A stretch of 64,000 bases of DNA from positions 52,167 through 116,166 of the forward strand of contig JACPQZ010000076.1 of the NCBI GenBank assembly GCA_016190205.1. The letters are read 5' to 3'. Both the position numbers and the translations under genes were made by a program. Shown one piece after another: positions 18,322-26,248 of the stretch. Each line of letters begins with the position of its first letter. Position 1 is the first letter of the stretch. This stretch comes from Candidatus Omnitrophota bacterium (lineage in GTDB: Bacteria > Omnitrophota > JACPQZ01). The notes beneath the pieces were generated by a model, which was given only the letters and a program-made list of their open reading frames with translations, did no database searches and was not told the DNA's origin.

Positions 18322-18492
18322 CTGCCCGGCTAGGATTCGGCGCTTTGGGCTCGCAAGGTGGAATCTGAGTCAGCAGCGCGTTTCCTCTTGCTCGCCCAAA
18401 GTCGGCCACTCGCCGCGCCAAGGAATGTCGAGCTCGCTATTCGCTCGCTCGACTTTGTTTTGGGCGGCGCGGCTCACTTTCGAATCCTAGCC
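18322..18492. repeat. Palindromic element with tRNA-derived ends
   Basis: The left end repeats 18 bp of the neighbouring tRNA-Gln 3' part (18322-18339 equals 18515-18532). The right end (18481-18492) is the inverted complement of 18328-18339, giving 12 bp terminal inverted repeats. Inside are two GC-rich hairpins: one with TTTGGGC / GCCCAAA arms (about 18343-18402) and one with CGCCGC / GGCGGCG outer and GTCGAGC / GCTCGAC inner arms (about 18411-18467). No gene. It is similar in style to the palindromes after rplQ. Confidence 0.75.
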
Positions 18493-18514
18493 TTGGATAC
18501 AACTCTAAGAAACA

Positions 18515-18585
18515 CTGCCCGGCTAGGATTCGAACCTAGAATATCGGCTCCAAAGGCCGGTGTGTTACCATTACACTACCGGGCA
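18515..18585 (-). tRNA. tRNA-Gln (anticodon TTG)
   Basis: The minus strand folds as a full cloverleaf: acceptor TGCCCGG / CCGGGCA, D arm GTGT-AATGGTA-ACAC, anticodon loop CTTTGGA with anticodon TTG, T arm CTAGG-TTCGAAT-CCTAG. The U1-A72 pair and discriminator G73 are typical of bacterial tRNA-Gln. CCA is not encoded. One mismatch (27-43) tops the anticodon stem. It reads Gln CAA codons and sits between spoVG and the palindromic element. Confidence 0.9.
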
Positions 18586-18984
18586 TCACTCGTGGTACGA
18601 ACGTGTGCCCGGCCCTTTTGCCAGCTCCTTTTGGTAGGCATTCAAGACGGCCTTTTGAATAAACTCACGGCACTCGAGCGTAATGGGATGGGCTACATCC
18701 CGGTGGTCACTCTGCCGGGCGGATTCGTCCTCAATCCTCTCCTTAAAAGGGATCGCCGACCCGCATTGGCTGCAATATTTGCTCCTCACCGGATTGCGGT
18801 TACCGCACTTCGGGCACGGCTCCTTCAAGCGCCGGGACGGCATGGCCACAAAAAGGCCGTTATTACCTTCGATCACCTTCATATCGCGAACCACAAATTG
18901 GTTGTCAAAAGTGACCGTGGCAAAGGCCTTGAGCTTCTTATCAGGCCCGTCTTTTATGAACACCCTAACTTCTGTAATTTCCAC
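18586..18984 (-). CDS. spoVG: SpoVG family RNA/DNA-binding regulator with an inserted zinc ribbon
   Basis: A 132-residue SpoVG-like protein. Residues 1-52 (MEITEVRVFI, DNQFVVRDMKVIEGNNG, LFVAMPSRR) and 95-125 (RDVAHPIT, REFIQKAVLNAY) are the two halves of a normal SpoVG of about 85-95 residues. Between them sits an extra segment with Cys 57, 60, 71 and 74 (CPKC ... CSQC), a zinc ribbon replacing the usual short loop. SpoVG proteins bind nucleic acid and act as site-specific regulators. The GTG start follows GGAAGGGG. The neighbour ispE and the nearby glmU-prs-ctc-pth recall the Bacillus spoVG region. Confidence 0.88.
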   Translation of the reverse strand: MEITEVRVFIKDGPDKKLKAFATVTFDNQFVVRDMKVIEGNNGLFVAMPSRRLKEPCPKCGNRNPVRSKYCSQCGSAIPFKERIEDESARQSDHRDVAHPITLECREFIQKAVLNAYQKELAKGPGTRSYHE

Positions 18985-19035
18985 TGGAGACGGCCCCTTC
19001 CAAGCATATGCCGCACATGATTCGCACCCAGAATG

Positions 19036-19917
19036 TCAGCGACAAAAACTGGACCCAAGCGCCTTGGCCACAAAAAAACGCGCGGGTCCAGCACCCTGGC
19101 TACCCAACTGGCTGCGCAGACGGTCGCGCGTGCGAACCGCCTCCTCTTTCGAAGTAAATAGGGCAAAAACAGAAGGTCCGCTGCCGGACATGCATACGGA
19201 TTGAACGCCGATGGAACGCAGGCAGTGGATGAGCCTTCCCACCACCGGTTTTAAGACCACCGTGACTTTCTGTAAGTCGTTATGTAGCAATTGGATAATG
19301 TCAGAGAGCGGCTGAAGAATCTTACGCGGCATTCTAGCACCCAACACAGGACTTGTCAAGAATGGCCCCATAGACCCTATATACGAATATATCATATCGG
19401 TGCGCACCGGCACGGAGGGGGTTACGATAAGCGCCCAAAAGGGCGCACGCAAGTCAGCGGGCACGATCCGGTCACCCCTCGCGAGCCCCCAGGCGCTTCC
19501 ACAGCCGGACACAAAAAAGGGGACGTCCGCCCCGATGGCCCGGGCCTCCTCGTTCAAAACCTTCCTCGGCAAACGCAGATTCCAAAGACGGTTGAGTCCC
19601 AAGAGGGTTGAGGCGGCATTGGAGCTCGCTCCGCCCAAGCCTGCCGCCACCGGGATGCGTTTTTTGAGAAAGATTCGAACCCCCTGCCGGCCCCTCGTGA
19701 AACGCTCAAGCCGCCTCGCCGCCGCGACGCACAGATTGGTCCCGTCGCGCGGGACCCCGGCGGCCGATGTGGAAATGGAGACGCCTCGCGGTGCCTGCTC
19801 CAAGATAATCTCATCGCAGAGATCGACGAGTTGAAAGAGGGTGCGGATCTCGTGATACCCGTCCGGCCGTCTCCCCAATACCTCGAGCCGCAGGTTGATC
19901 TTGGCAGGAGACTTTAT
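19036..19917 (-). CDS. ispE: 4-diphosphocytidyl-2-C-methyl-D-erythritol kinase IspE, non-standard start codon
   Basis: A GHMP kinase of the MEP isoprenoid pathway, about 293 residues. The GHMP motif PVAAGLGGASSNAA is intact, as are PDGYHEIRTLFQLVDLCDE and the C-terminal CMSGSGPSVFALF. The conserved N-terminus SPAKINLRLEVLGRRPDGYH lies entirely upstream of the first ATG/GTG/TTG that could be used sensibly, and there is no standard start codon in frame before it. The best candidate is ATA at 19915-19917, overlapping the stop of the upstream gene as ATAA, or the ATC two codons earlier. A sequence error is possible. The end coordinate is therefore approximate. Confidence 0.85.
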   Translation of the reverse strand: MKSPAKINLRLEVLGRRPDGYHEIRTLFQLVDLCDEIILEQAPRGVSISTSAAGVPRDGTNLCVAAARRLERFTRGRQGVRIFLKKRIPVAAGLGGASSNAASTLLGLNRLWNLRLPRKVLNEEARAIGADVPFFVSGCGSAWGLARGDRIVPADLRAPFWALIVTPSVPVRTDMIYSYIGSMGPFLTSPVLGARMPRKILQPLSDIIQLLHNDLQKVTVVLKPVVGRLIHCLRSIGVQSVCMSGSGPSVFALFTSKEEAVRTRDRLRSQLGSQGAGPARFFVAKALGSSFCR

Positions 19918-21485
19918 TCGGATGCTTTTAACGGATCTTTCTCCAAGCGGCTCTTTAAGGCTGCCAGCTTTTCCTGAACCTTACTTTGCCCCGGATCCAG
20001 CTTCAGGGACTGCTCCCAGTGCTCCTGGGCCTGGGACCAGAGCTCGAGTTGATTATACATATCTCCCAAGTGATCTTGGATCACGGGGTCATCGGGCATG
20101 AGTTCGCCCGCGCGCTCCAGCCACTTCCGGGCATCCTCCCACATCCCCTTCTTAAAATACACCCATCCCAGGCTGTCCACGTAGGCCCCGTTATCTGGCT
20201 CGAGCTTAAGGGCCTGCTGAATAAGCTCCAGGGCTTCATCCAGATGCATCCCCGCCTCTGCGTACATATAACCCAGGTAATTGTAGGCATCGGCGTTTTC
20301 CGGATTAACCCGGATGGCGCTCTTAAACTCCTCCGCCGCCTTCTCCTTGTCACCCATGCGGTCATGCAGGGCGCCCAGCCGGAAATAGACATAATCATTC
20401 GTGGATTCGGCGTCCTTGGACTCGTTGAGAAACTGAACCGCCTCCTCATTTTGACCGAGCTCCGCATGCGAAATCCCGAGGAGGAAACTCACCTCGTAGT
20501 TTTTTCCCGCAAGACCCCGCGCCTTCTCCAACACCCCCACGGCCTCTTCATAGCGCCGCTCCTTTAAGAGAAGGTAGGCCAGCTCGATGAAGCCGTCCAC
20601 ATGGTCCGGCTTGAGCTCCATGAGAAGTTTGTACTGCTGGATGGCCTCTTCTACCCGCCCGGCCTGGTAGTACATCTGCCCTAGATGATGGTACACCCTT
20701 AAATTCAGGGGATTGACCTTGAGCACCTCCTCGTACTGGGCGATGGACCTGTCCTTTTCGCCCTGCATCTCATAGATGACGGCAAGCCCCAGGCGCGCCT
20801 CCACATAGCCGGGCTTAAGTTCTACGGCCTTGTTGAGCATTGAGAGGGCGGCATCATAGCGGTTCATCCGGCTAAACAGGATGCCCAGATTAAAATAGGT
20901 GACGGGCTCTGTCCGGCCCGCCGCGATTATTTTTTCATAGACGGCCACGGCCTGCGGCAGCTGGTCTTCCATGACATAAAGATCCGCCAGCGCGGTCAAG
21001 GCCTGTTCGTCTTGAGGCTCCTGCGCCAGGATCTTTTGATAATTCTCAATCGCCTTTGGGTACATCTGCCGCGAAGTATAGAGAAGGGCAAGCAGAAAGA
21101 GGGGGCGGGTGTTACCAGGATCGAGCTCCTGACTTTTTTCCAGGGCCTCCACGGCCTCGTCAAAACGGCCCATGCGAATGAGGCTCGCGCCCAACCGCAG
21201 GTGAATGATGGCATTGTCAGGATCGAGGCGCAGGGCCTCCTCGTAAGCATCTATGGCCGCTACGGTATTGCCGCGGTTGTCGTGCAAAAGGCCGCGCGTG
21301 TAGCTGGCCCAGGCCCGAGTCTTGTCGGTATCCGTCTTACCGGTCTTGCGGATGCCCGCGCATCCGGGCGCGAGGAGGGTGACCAGTATTAGGAGGGAAG
21401 CAGCGATTCGTACTGCGTACTGCGTACTGCGTACTGCGAGAGTCGACAGTCGACAGTCGACAGTCGACAACCTGCGACTCCGCAC
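19914..21485 (-). CDS. TPR-repeat lipoprotein
   Basis: About 520 residues: a hydrophobic signal stretch IAASLLILVTLLAPGC with a Cys that could be lipidated, then about a dozen 34-residue tetratricopeptide repeats through to the C-terminus (for example AIDAYEEALRLDPDNAIIHL and MYPKAIENYQKILAQEP). This is a scaffold protein, probably at the periplasmic face of a membrane; partners are unknown. The start is unclear: a GTACTGC heptamer array touches the signal peptide without any start codon, so translation must begin inside or before the array. The GTG at 21483-21485 is one option, TTG at 21468-21470 another. ispE follows with overlapping codons. Confidence 0.8.
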   Translation of the reverse strand: MRSRRLSTVDCRLSTLAVRSTQYAVRIAASLLILVTLLAPGCAGIRKTGKTDTDKTRAWASYTRGLLHDNRGNTVAAIDAYEEALRLDPDNAIIHLRLGASLIRMGRFDEAVEALEKSQELDPGNTRPLFLLALLYTSRQMYPKAIENYQKILAQEPQDEQALTALADLYVMEDQLPQAVAVYEKIIAAGRTEPVTYFNLGILFSRMNRYDAALSMLNKAVELKPGYVEARLGLAVIYEMQGEKDRSIAQYEEVLKVNPLNLRVYHHLGQMYYQAGRVEEAIQQYKLLMELKPDHVDGFIELAYLLLKERRYEEAVGVLEKARGLAGKNYEVSFLLGISHAELGQNEEAVQFLNESKDAESTNDYVYFRLGALHDRMGDKEKAAEEFKSAIRVNPENADAYNYLGYMYAEAGMHLDEALELIQQALKLEPDNGAYVDSLGWVYFKKGMWEDARKWLERAGELMPDDPVIQDHLGDMYNQLELWSQAQEHWEQSLKLDPGQSKVQEKLAALKSRLEKDPLKASE

Positions 21486-21687
21486 ATCCACGGCTAGCCT
21501 ATCACCCCTGCTCCTTCTTGCTTCTTCCTCCGTCTCTCGGCAGACCGTGAACTGTGGACTGTAGACAGCGGACAGTGGACCGTGGACCGTGGACTGTGGA
21601 CGCACAACGCACAACGCACCACGCACCACGCACGACGGGGGATTTTCGGCATGCGATCCCCGATCCCCGATCCCCGATCCCCGCACG
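21405..21687. repeat. Chain of heptamer arrays (GTACTGC, GTCGACA, GTGGACT, CGCACAA, CCCGATC)
   Basis: Five families follow one another: TACTGCG (21413-21441), GTCGACA (21443-21471), GTGGACT/GTGGACC (21546-21600), CGCACAA/CGCACCA (21600-21637) and CCCGATC (21657-21683). Unlike most spacers it is a chain, not a closed palindrome. It spans the hisG-TPR gene junction and overlaps the probable TPR start. Confidence 0.85.
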
Positions 21688-22593
21688 TCAGTTTATAACC
21701 TTGTTGAGCGGATACTCGATAATCCCCTCCGCGCCGGCGCTCTTGAGGCGTGGGATGAGCACGCGCACCTCTTTTTCATCCACCACCGTGTCCACATCGT
21801 ACCAGCCCGGCTGGGTCAGTTTGGCAACGGTAGGGCCCTTCAGCGCCGGAAGGATAGAGGTGACGCGTTTGAGATCTTTTCCGGAGACGTTCATCTTTAG
21901 ACCCACCTTTTCGCGGGCCAATAGAGCGCCTTCCAGAAGAAGCGCGATGTTGGCAACCTTGGCACGTTTGGCGCGGTCCTTCCAGGCCGCGCGGCTGGCA
22001 ATGAGAACTGTCCTCGATTCCATCACGGTATCCAAAATGCGCAGGCGGTTGGCCCTCAAGCTCGTTCCGGTCTCCGTGACCTCCACGATTGCGTCCGCAA
22101 GGAGGGGGGGCTTCACCTCCGTCGCACCCCATGAGAACTCCACCCGCGCGCGGACGCCGTTCTTCTTTAAATAGGCGCGCGTGACCTGGACGAGCTCCGT
22201 TGAGATGCGCTTGTCCTTAAGATCGCGCACCGATTGAAACGGAGAGTCCTCCGAAACCGCCAGGACCCAGCGCACCTTTCCCAGGCTCTGCTTGGCGTAA
22301 TCGAGGGCCGTAACCGTCACCACCTTTGATCCGTTTTCCTCAACCCAGTCCTTACCCGTGAGTCCGCAATCGATGACCCCGTCCTCGACGTAGCGCGACA
22401 TCTCCTGCGGCCGGAAGAGGATGACTTCTATCTCGGGATCGTCAATCGCGGGGTAATAAGAACGTGCACTCGCCTGAATATTAAATCCGGCATTCCGGAA
22501 AAGGCGGATCGTAGCCTCTTCCAGACTCCCCTTAGGTAACCCGAGCCTCAGGCGTGTCTTAACCCCTGTTGGTTTATCAGTGGCCTTTGTCAT
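21688..22593 (-). CDS. hisG: ATP phosphoribosyltransferase HisG (long form)
   Basis: A 301-residue enzyme joining ATP and PRPP, the first step of histidine synthesis. [17 protein letters not shown] opens the catalytic part; [15 protein letters not shown] and [17 protein letters not shown] are family motifs; the last 75 residues ([15 protein letters not shown] onward) form the regulatory ACT-like domain, so HisZ should not be needed. The start overlaps larC by 17 nt. No other his genes are present, so the gene is outside a his operon here. Confidence 0.93.
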   Translation of the reverse strand: MTKATDKPTGVKTRLRLGLPKGSLEEATIRLFRNAGFNIQASARSYYPAIDDPEIEVILFRPQEMSRYVEDGVIDCGLTGKDWVEENGSKVVTVTALDYAKQSLGKVRWVLAVSEDSPFQSVRDLKDKRISTELVQVTRAYLKKNGVRARVEFSWGATEVKPPLLADAIVEVTETGTSLRANRLRILDTVMESRTVLIASRAAWKDRAKRAKVANIALLLEGALLAREKVGLKMNVSGKDLKRVTSILPALKGPTVAKLTQPGWYDVDTVVDEKEVRVLIPRLKSAGAEGIIEYPLNKVIN

Positions 22594-23767
22594 TCAACCT
22601 CCTTGCGGCGATCTTCGCTTCTTCATAAACGTTCATGAGCGGCACTCGAAGACGCCGGGCGATGCGCCGGCAGTCTTCGTACTCCGGGGAAGCCCGGAGG
22701 ATACGGCCGTTGAGAAGCCCCAGTTTGACCTTCACAGAACCATGCCGGGTCGCGACGGCGGCTTGCCGCCGCTTAAGCTTCATCCGGCCCCAGTCCGAAA
22801 ACCGGACCCCGAAGCTCGTCGACTGCTCCAAAAGACACCGGGCGACCTTTTCGCGTGCCTCAACCGGAGCGATGACCGAGAGCTGGACGGCCGGTCTCTG
22901 TTTTTTCATCTGAATGGGCGTGAGGGTCACATCCAGGGCCCCTTTTTCAAACAAGGACTCGAACAGGACTTCGTAATTTAACGGAAGCATGTCGTCGATA
23001 TTGGCCTCGATCACCGTCACCCGGTCTTCGTCCAGCTGAGCTTCAAGCTCCCCAATTACGAGGGTAAGCACATTGGGTCGATCCTTGAGATCAAGGCTGC
23101 CAGCGCCATAGCCCACGCGCTCCACCTTGATGCAGGGCTCGCAGTCGAAATCGCGCGACCATTCTGCGAGCACAGCCGCACCCGTAGGGGTCAAAAGCTC
23201 CGTGTCAGGACCGCTCAAGTGCACACGCCGGTTCTCCAAGAGCCCCAGGACCGCTGGCGAGGGCACCGGATACTCGCCGTGCTCGGACTGGAACGTACCT
23301 TTCCCTGTAAACACATTGCCTACGTACACGTGCTCGAGCCCCAAGGCACGCCGCGCGATACATGCCCCGACGATATCTACCAAGGAATCGACGGCGCCCA
23401 CCTCATGAAAATGCACTTGGGAGACACTTTTTCCATGCCGCGCCGCTTCACTCCGGGCCAGGCGTTTGAAAATGGCCACGGACTCCTCCTTGACCCCTCC
23501 GGAAAGCCGGCTCGAGGCGATCAGGCGTTCGATGTCGCGGAACTTCGTTTCAACCCCTCGGGTGCGCTTGACCCGCACCTCAAGGTGGGTGGCCTTCAGG
23601 CCTCCTCTACGCACGCTGCGCGCTTCAAGCGAAAAGGCCCCCCGGGCCAGCTTGAGCTTGGCCAGCTCGCGCCTCAAGAGCGCGAGCCTAAGCCCGCACT
23701 CGAGAAACGCGCCCAGGATCATGTCCCCGGCTGCGCCGCTGAAACAGTTAAAGTAGGCAACTTTCAT
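22577..23767 (-). CDS. larC: Nickel-pincer cofactor biosynthesis protein LarC
   Basis: A 396-residue LarC, the CTP-dependent enzyme that inserts nickel into the pincer cofactor of lactate racemase and related enzymes. The N-terminus [19 protein letters not shown], then [29 protein letters not shown] and [14 protein letters not shown] are characteristic, and the C-terminal part (about 270-396, [20 protein letters not shown]) is complete, with no frameshift split as in some species. larB lies upstream across a heptamer spacer; larE and a LarA-type racemase are not in the window. Confidence 0.93.
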   Translation of the reverse strand: MKVAYFNCFSGAAGDMILGAFLECGLRLALLRRELAKLKLARGAFSLEARSVRRGGLKATHLEVRVKRTRGVETKFRDIERLIASSRLSGGVKEESVAIFKRLARSEAARHGKSVSQVHFHEVGAVDSLVDIVGACIARRALGLEHVYVGNVFTGKGTFQSEHGEYPVPSPAVLGLLENRRVHLSGPDTELLTPTGAAVLAEWSRDFDCEPCIKVERVGYGAGSLDLKDRPNVLTLVIGELEAQLDEDRVTVIEANIDDMLPLNYEVLFESLFEKGALDVTLTPIQMKKQRPAVQLSVIAPVEAREKVARCLLEQSTSFGVRFSDWGRMKLKRRQAAVATRHGSVKVKLGLLNGRILRASPEYEDCRRIARRLRVPLMNVYEEAKIAARRLNDKGH

Positions 23768-23994
23768 GGCACCTCGTTCGTACTGCGTACTGCGTCGTGC
23801 GTACTGCGTAACGTCTGGGCGAGCAGGATTCGTACAGCGTTAGGCATGCGACGATTAGCGTAGAGCGTAGAGCGTATAGCGTAGAGGAAAGGGTTTTACT
23901 CTATACGCTATCCGCTATCCGCTATCCGCTATCCGCTAAACGCTATCCGCTAAACGCTTCACGTTCCACGCTGTACGCAGTACGCTGTACGATC
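23768..23994. repeat. Heptamer array spacer, two families nested; copy shared with the rplC spacer
   Basis: Outer TACTGCG words (23780-23806) pair with GTACGCA/GTACGCT words (23966-23991). Inner TAGAGCG words (23856-23885) pair with CGCTATC/CGCTAAA words (23905-23958). The 63 bp at 23778-23840 are identical to 59581-59643, including a non-repetitive core, and both copies sit 10-13 bp from a start codon. Confidence 0.92.
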
Positions 23995-24756
23995 CTATTT
24001 CTCCCCAATTCGATTAACGAGATTCGCGAAATACCCGGCCCCGAAACCGTTATCTATATTGACGGCGACAACACCCGGGGCGCACGTGTTGAGTATAGAT
24101 AGGAGCGGTACGAATCCGCCCAAATGGGAGCCGTAACCGACGCTCGTAGGAACCGCCACCACCGGGGCGCTCACAAGGCCTCCGATGACGCTCGGAAGCG
24201 CTCCTTCCATTCCGCAGACTACGATGATGACCTTGGCTCGCGCCAGGACCTCTCGGTGTTCCAGCAAGCGGTGTATGCCCGCCACCCCGACATCATAAAG
24301 AGTCTCCACCCGGCTTCCGAAAAGCCTTGCCGTTACCACCGCCTCCTGGGCAACCGGGATGTCAGCAGTCCCAGCTGTCACCACAAGGACAAGCCCCCTT
24401 CCCACGGTGCGAGCGCGGCCATTGGCCGCAGTAATGACACGCCCCAACCGGTCGTAACGCGCTCCGCGAAACGCGCGGCTGAACTCCTTCCAACAAGCCT
24501 GGTCGGCGCGCGTGACCAGGACCGGATCACCCCGCCGCGCGATACGGCGGGCAATTTTCAAGACCTGCCCGGGAGTCTTTCCCTGCGCGAAGATGACCTC
24601 GGGACACCCCTTGCGTAAACTGCGGTGATGGTCCACCCTGGCGAACTTTAGATCCGAATACGGAAGGTCCTTCAAAAACCGGAACGCCTGCGCTTGAGAG
24701 ACCTTCCCCTCTTGGAGACCGGAGATCAATCTTTTAAGACGCGCCGCGTTCGACAC
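23995..24756 (-). CDS. larB: Nickel-pincer cofactor biosynthesis protein LarB
   Basis: A 253-residue LarB, which carboxylates nicotinic acid adenine dinucleotide to begin the pincer cofactor. The N-terminal helices (RLISGLQEGKVSQAQAFRFL) are followed by the PurE-like domain (about 125-245): TAGTADIPVAQEAVVTARLF, VCGMEGALPSVIGGLV and PVVAVPTSVGYG. Length is normal. It pairs with larC downstream. Confidence 0.93.
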   Translation of the reverse strand: MSNAARLKRLISGLQEGKVSQAQAFRFLKDLPYSDLKFARVDHHRSLRKGCPEVIFAQGKTPGQVLKIARRIARRGDPVLVTRADQACWKEFSRAFRGARYDRLGRVITAANGRARTVGRGLVLVVTAGTADIPVAQEAVVTARLFGSRVETLYDVGVAGIHRLLEHREVLARAKVIIVVCGMEGALPSVIGGLVSAPVVAVPTSVGYGSHLGGFVPLLSILNTCAPGVVAVNIDNGFGAGYFANLVNRIGEK

Positions 24757-24768
24757 ACGCCCCCCGCC

Positions 24769-25209
24769 TTATTCCCCCTCGTCGCCGCGCTTTGAAAAAC
24801 GGCGCTCGAGCCGGGAAAAGAAATGCAGGGCTACGAGCGCGATGGCCGTAGTGACGAGGGCCGCGAAGTAAAAGCCCATCCCGATGGCCAGCCCCACAGC
24901 CGCTATAGTCCAGATGCTGGCGGCGGTGGTCAAACCCCGAATCCCGGCGCGCTCCCGGATGATGGTGCCGGCGCCCAAAAACCCGATGCCCGTCACCACC
25001 TGCGCCGCGATGCGCGCCGGATCGGGCGCGGAACCCTGCCATTGTCTGGCAAGCTCGATGGAGATGAGCATGAGGAGGGCCGATCCGATGCACACGAGAA
25101 TATGCGTGCGCAAACCCGCGGCCCGTCCGTGGAGCTCCCGCTCGAGCCCAATCAGCCCGCCGAATATAGCAGCCAGCAATAGACGACACAGTATGGTCAG
25201 CTCATTCAT
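24769..25209 (-). CDS. mgtC: MgtC/SapB family membrane protein
   Basis: A 146-residue MgtC-family protein with four to five membrane helices. ILCRLLLAAIFGGLIGLERE, HGRAAGLRTHILVCIGSALL and IGFLGAGTIIRERAGIRGLT are the family hallmarks. The C-terminal soluble domain of longer MgtC proteins is missing. MgtC proteins are linked to magnesium limitation and ATP-synthase control in pathogens; the role here is unknown. The ATG is 4 bp after the tsaD stop. Confidence 0.88.
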   Translation of the reverse strand: MNELTILCRLLLAAIFGGLIGLERELHGRAAGLRTHILVCIGSALLMLISIELARQWQGSAPDPARIAAQVVTGIGFLGAGTIIRERAGIRGLTTAASIWTIAAVGLAIGMGFYFAALVTTAIALVALHFFSRLERRFSKRGDEGE

Positions 25210-25213
25210 ATCC

Positions 25214-26248
25214 TCAACCCTCCCCGCAAAAGGCGAGCGCCGGATCACAAGCAAGGTCGAGCGCATCAGGCCCCCGCTCCTTAAAAAGCCGAAACCCCCG
25301 GAGCGCGACCATCACGGCGTTGTCCGTGGTGTGCTCCCTTCTGGGATAAAAAAGCTTGATCCCGCGCTCGTTACAGGCCTCCGCCAGGGAGCGCTCCAGG
25401 GCACGGTTGGCCGCGACCCCTCCCCCCACGGCCAGGCGCGGGACGCGTCTTAACGCGCAGGCTGCGACCGCACGTGTCACGAGACTCATCACGACCGTCT
25501 TCTGAAAGGCGGCGCACAGGTCCCGGACATGCTGGACTTTTCCTGCTCGCCTCTTGTCAGCGGCAAGACCGTGCTTTTTCGCATAATAGAGCACCGCTGT
25601 TTTGAGTCCGCTGTAGCTAAAATCCAAGCCGAGATCGGAAGATAAATTGGGGAGCCTGACGCGGCCGGGATCACCCTTCCCCGCCCAGCGCTCGATGCGA
25701 GGTCCGCCCGGAAACCCCAGGCCCAATATCTTGGCTGCCTTGTCAAATGCCTCGCCGGCCGCATCGTCCCGCGTCTCGGCAATGAGCTCATAAAGGTCCA
25801 CCGCCCGGGCCTTAACCAGCGCGGTATGCCCCCCGCTCACCACAAGACCTATAAAGGGAAACTTGAGCGCCCGCTGCCCCCCATTTAAAAAGCAGGGCTC
25901 CAAATGGGCCTTAAGATGGTTGACGCCGACGATGGGAATTCCCGTCGCTTGAGCCAGGCTCTTGGCCATGGTCACGCCCACCATGAGGGCGCCCGCGAGC
26001 CCCGGCCCGTTCGTTACGGAGATGAGATCGCAATCCTTAAGTCTAAGCCGCGCCTTGGCCAAGGCGCGCTCCAGCACCGGCTGAAGAAGCCTGACATGCT
26101 GCCTCGACGCGATCTCGGGGACCACCCCCATAAAGCGCCGGTGGAATTTAATCTGAGAGGCGACTTGCGACGCCAGAATCTTCCGGCCATCCTCCACAAG
26201 GGCGCACGCCGTTTCATCACAGGAGGTCTCAATCCCCAGTGTGATCAC
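25214..26248 (-). CDS. tsaD: tRNA N6-adenosine threonylcarbamoyltransferase TsaD
   Basis: A 344-residue TsaD, which transfers threonylcarbamoyl to A37 of tRNAs reading ANN codons. LGIETSCDETACALVEDG opens the ASKHA fold; HLKAH carries the metal-binding His pair; FIGLVVSGGHTALV, LDFSYSGLKTA, RLAVGGGVAANRAL and HTTDNAVMVA are all present. The frame is open to 26353, but I chose the GTG at 26246-26248, where the family N-terminus begins, with GGAGGA upstream. It overlaps the ctpA end by 20 nt. Confidence 0.94.
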   Translation of the reverse strand: MITLGIETSCDETACALVEDGRKILASQVASQIKFHRRFMGVVPEIASRQHVRLLQPVLERALAKARLRLKDCDLISVTNGPGLAGALMVGVTMAKSLAQATGIPIVGVNHLKAHLEPCFLNGGQRALKFPFIGLVVSGGHTALVKARAVDLYELIAETRDDAAGEAFDKAAKILGLGFPGGPRIERWAGKGDPGRVRLPNLSSDLGLDFSYSGLKTAVLYYAKKHGLAADKRRAGKVQHVRDLCAAFQKTVVMSLVTRAVAACALRRVPRLAVGGGVAANRALERSLAEACNERGIKLFYPRREHTTDNAVMVALRGFRLFKERGPDALDLACDPALAFCGEG

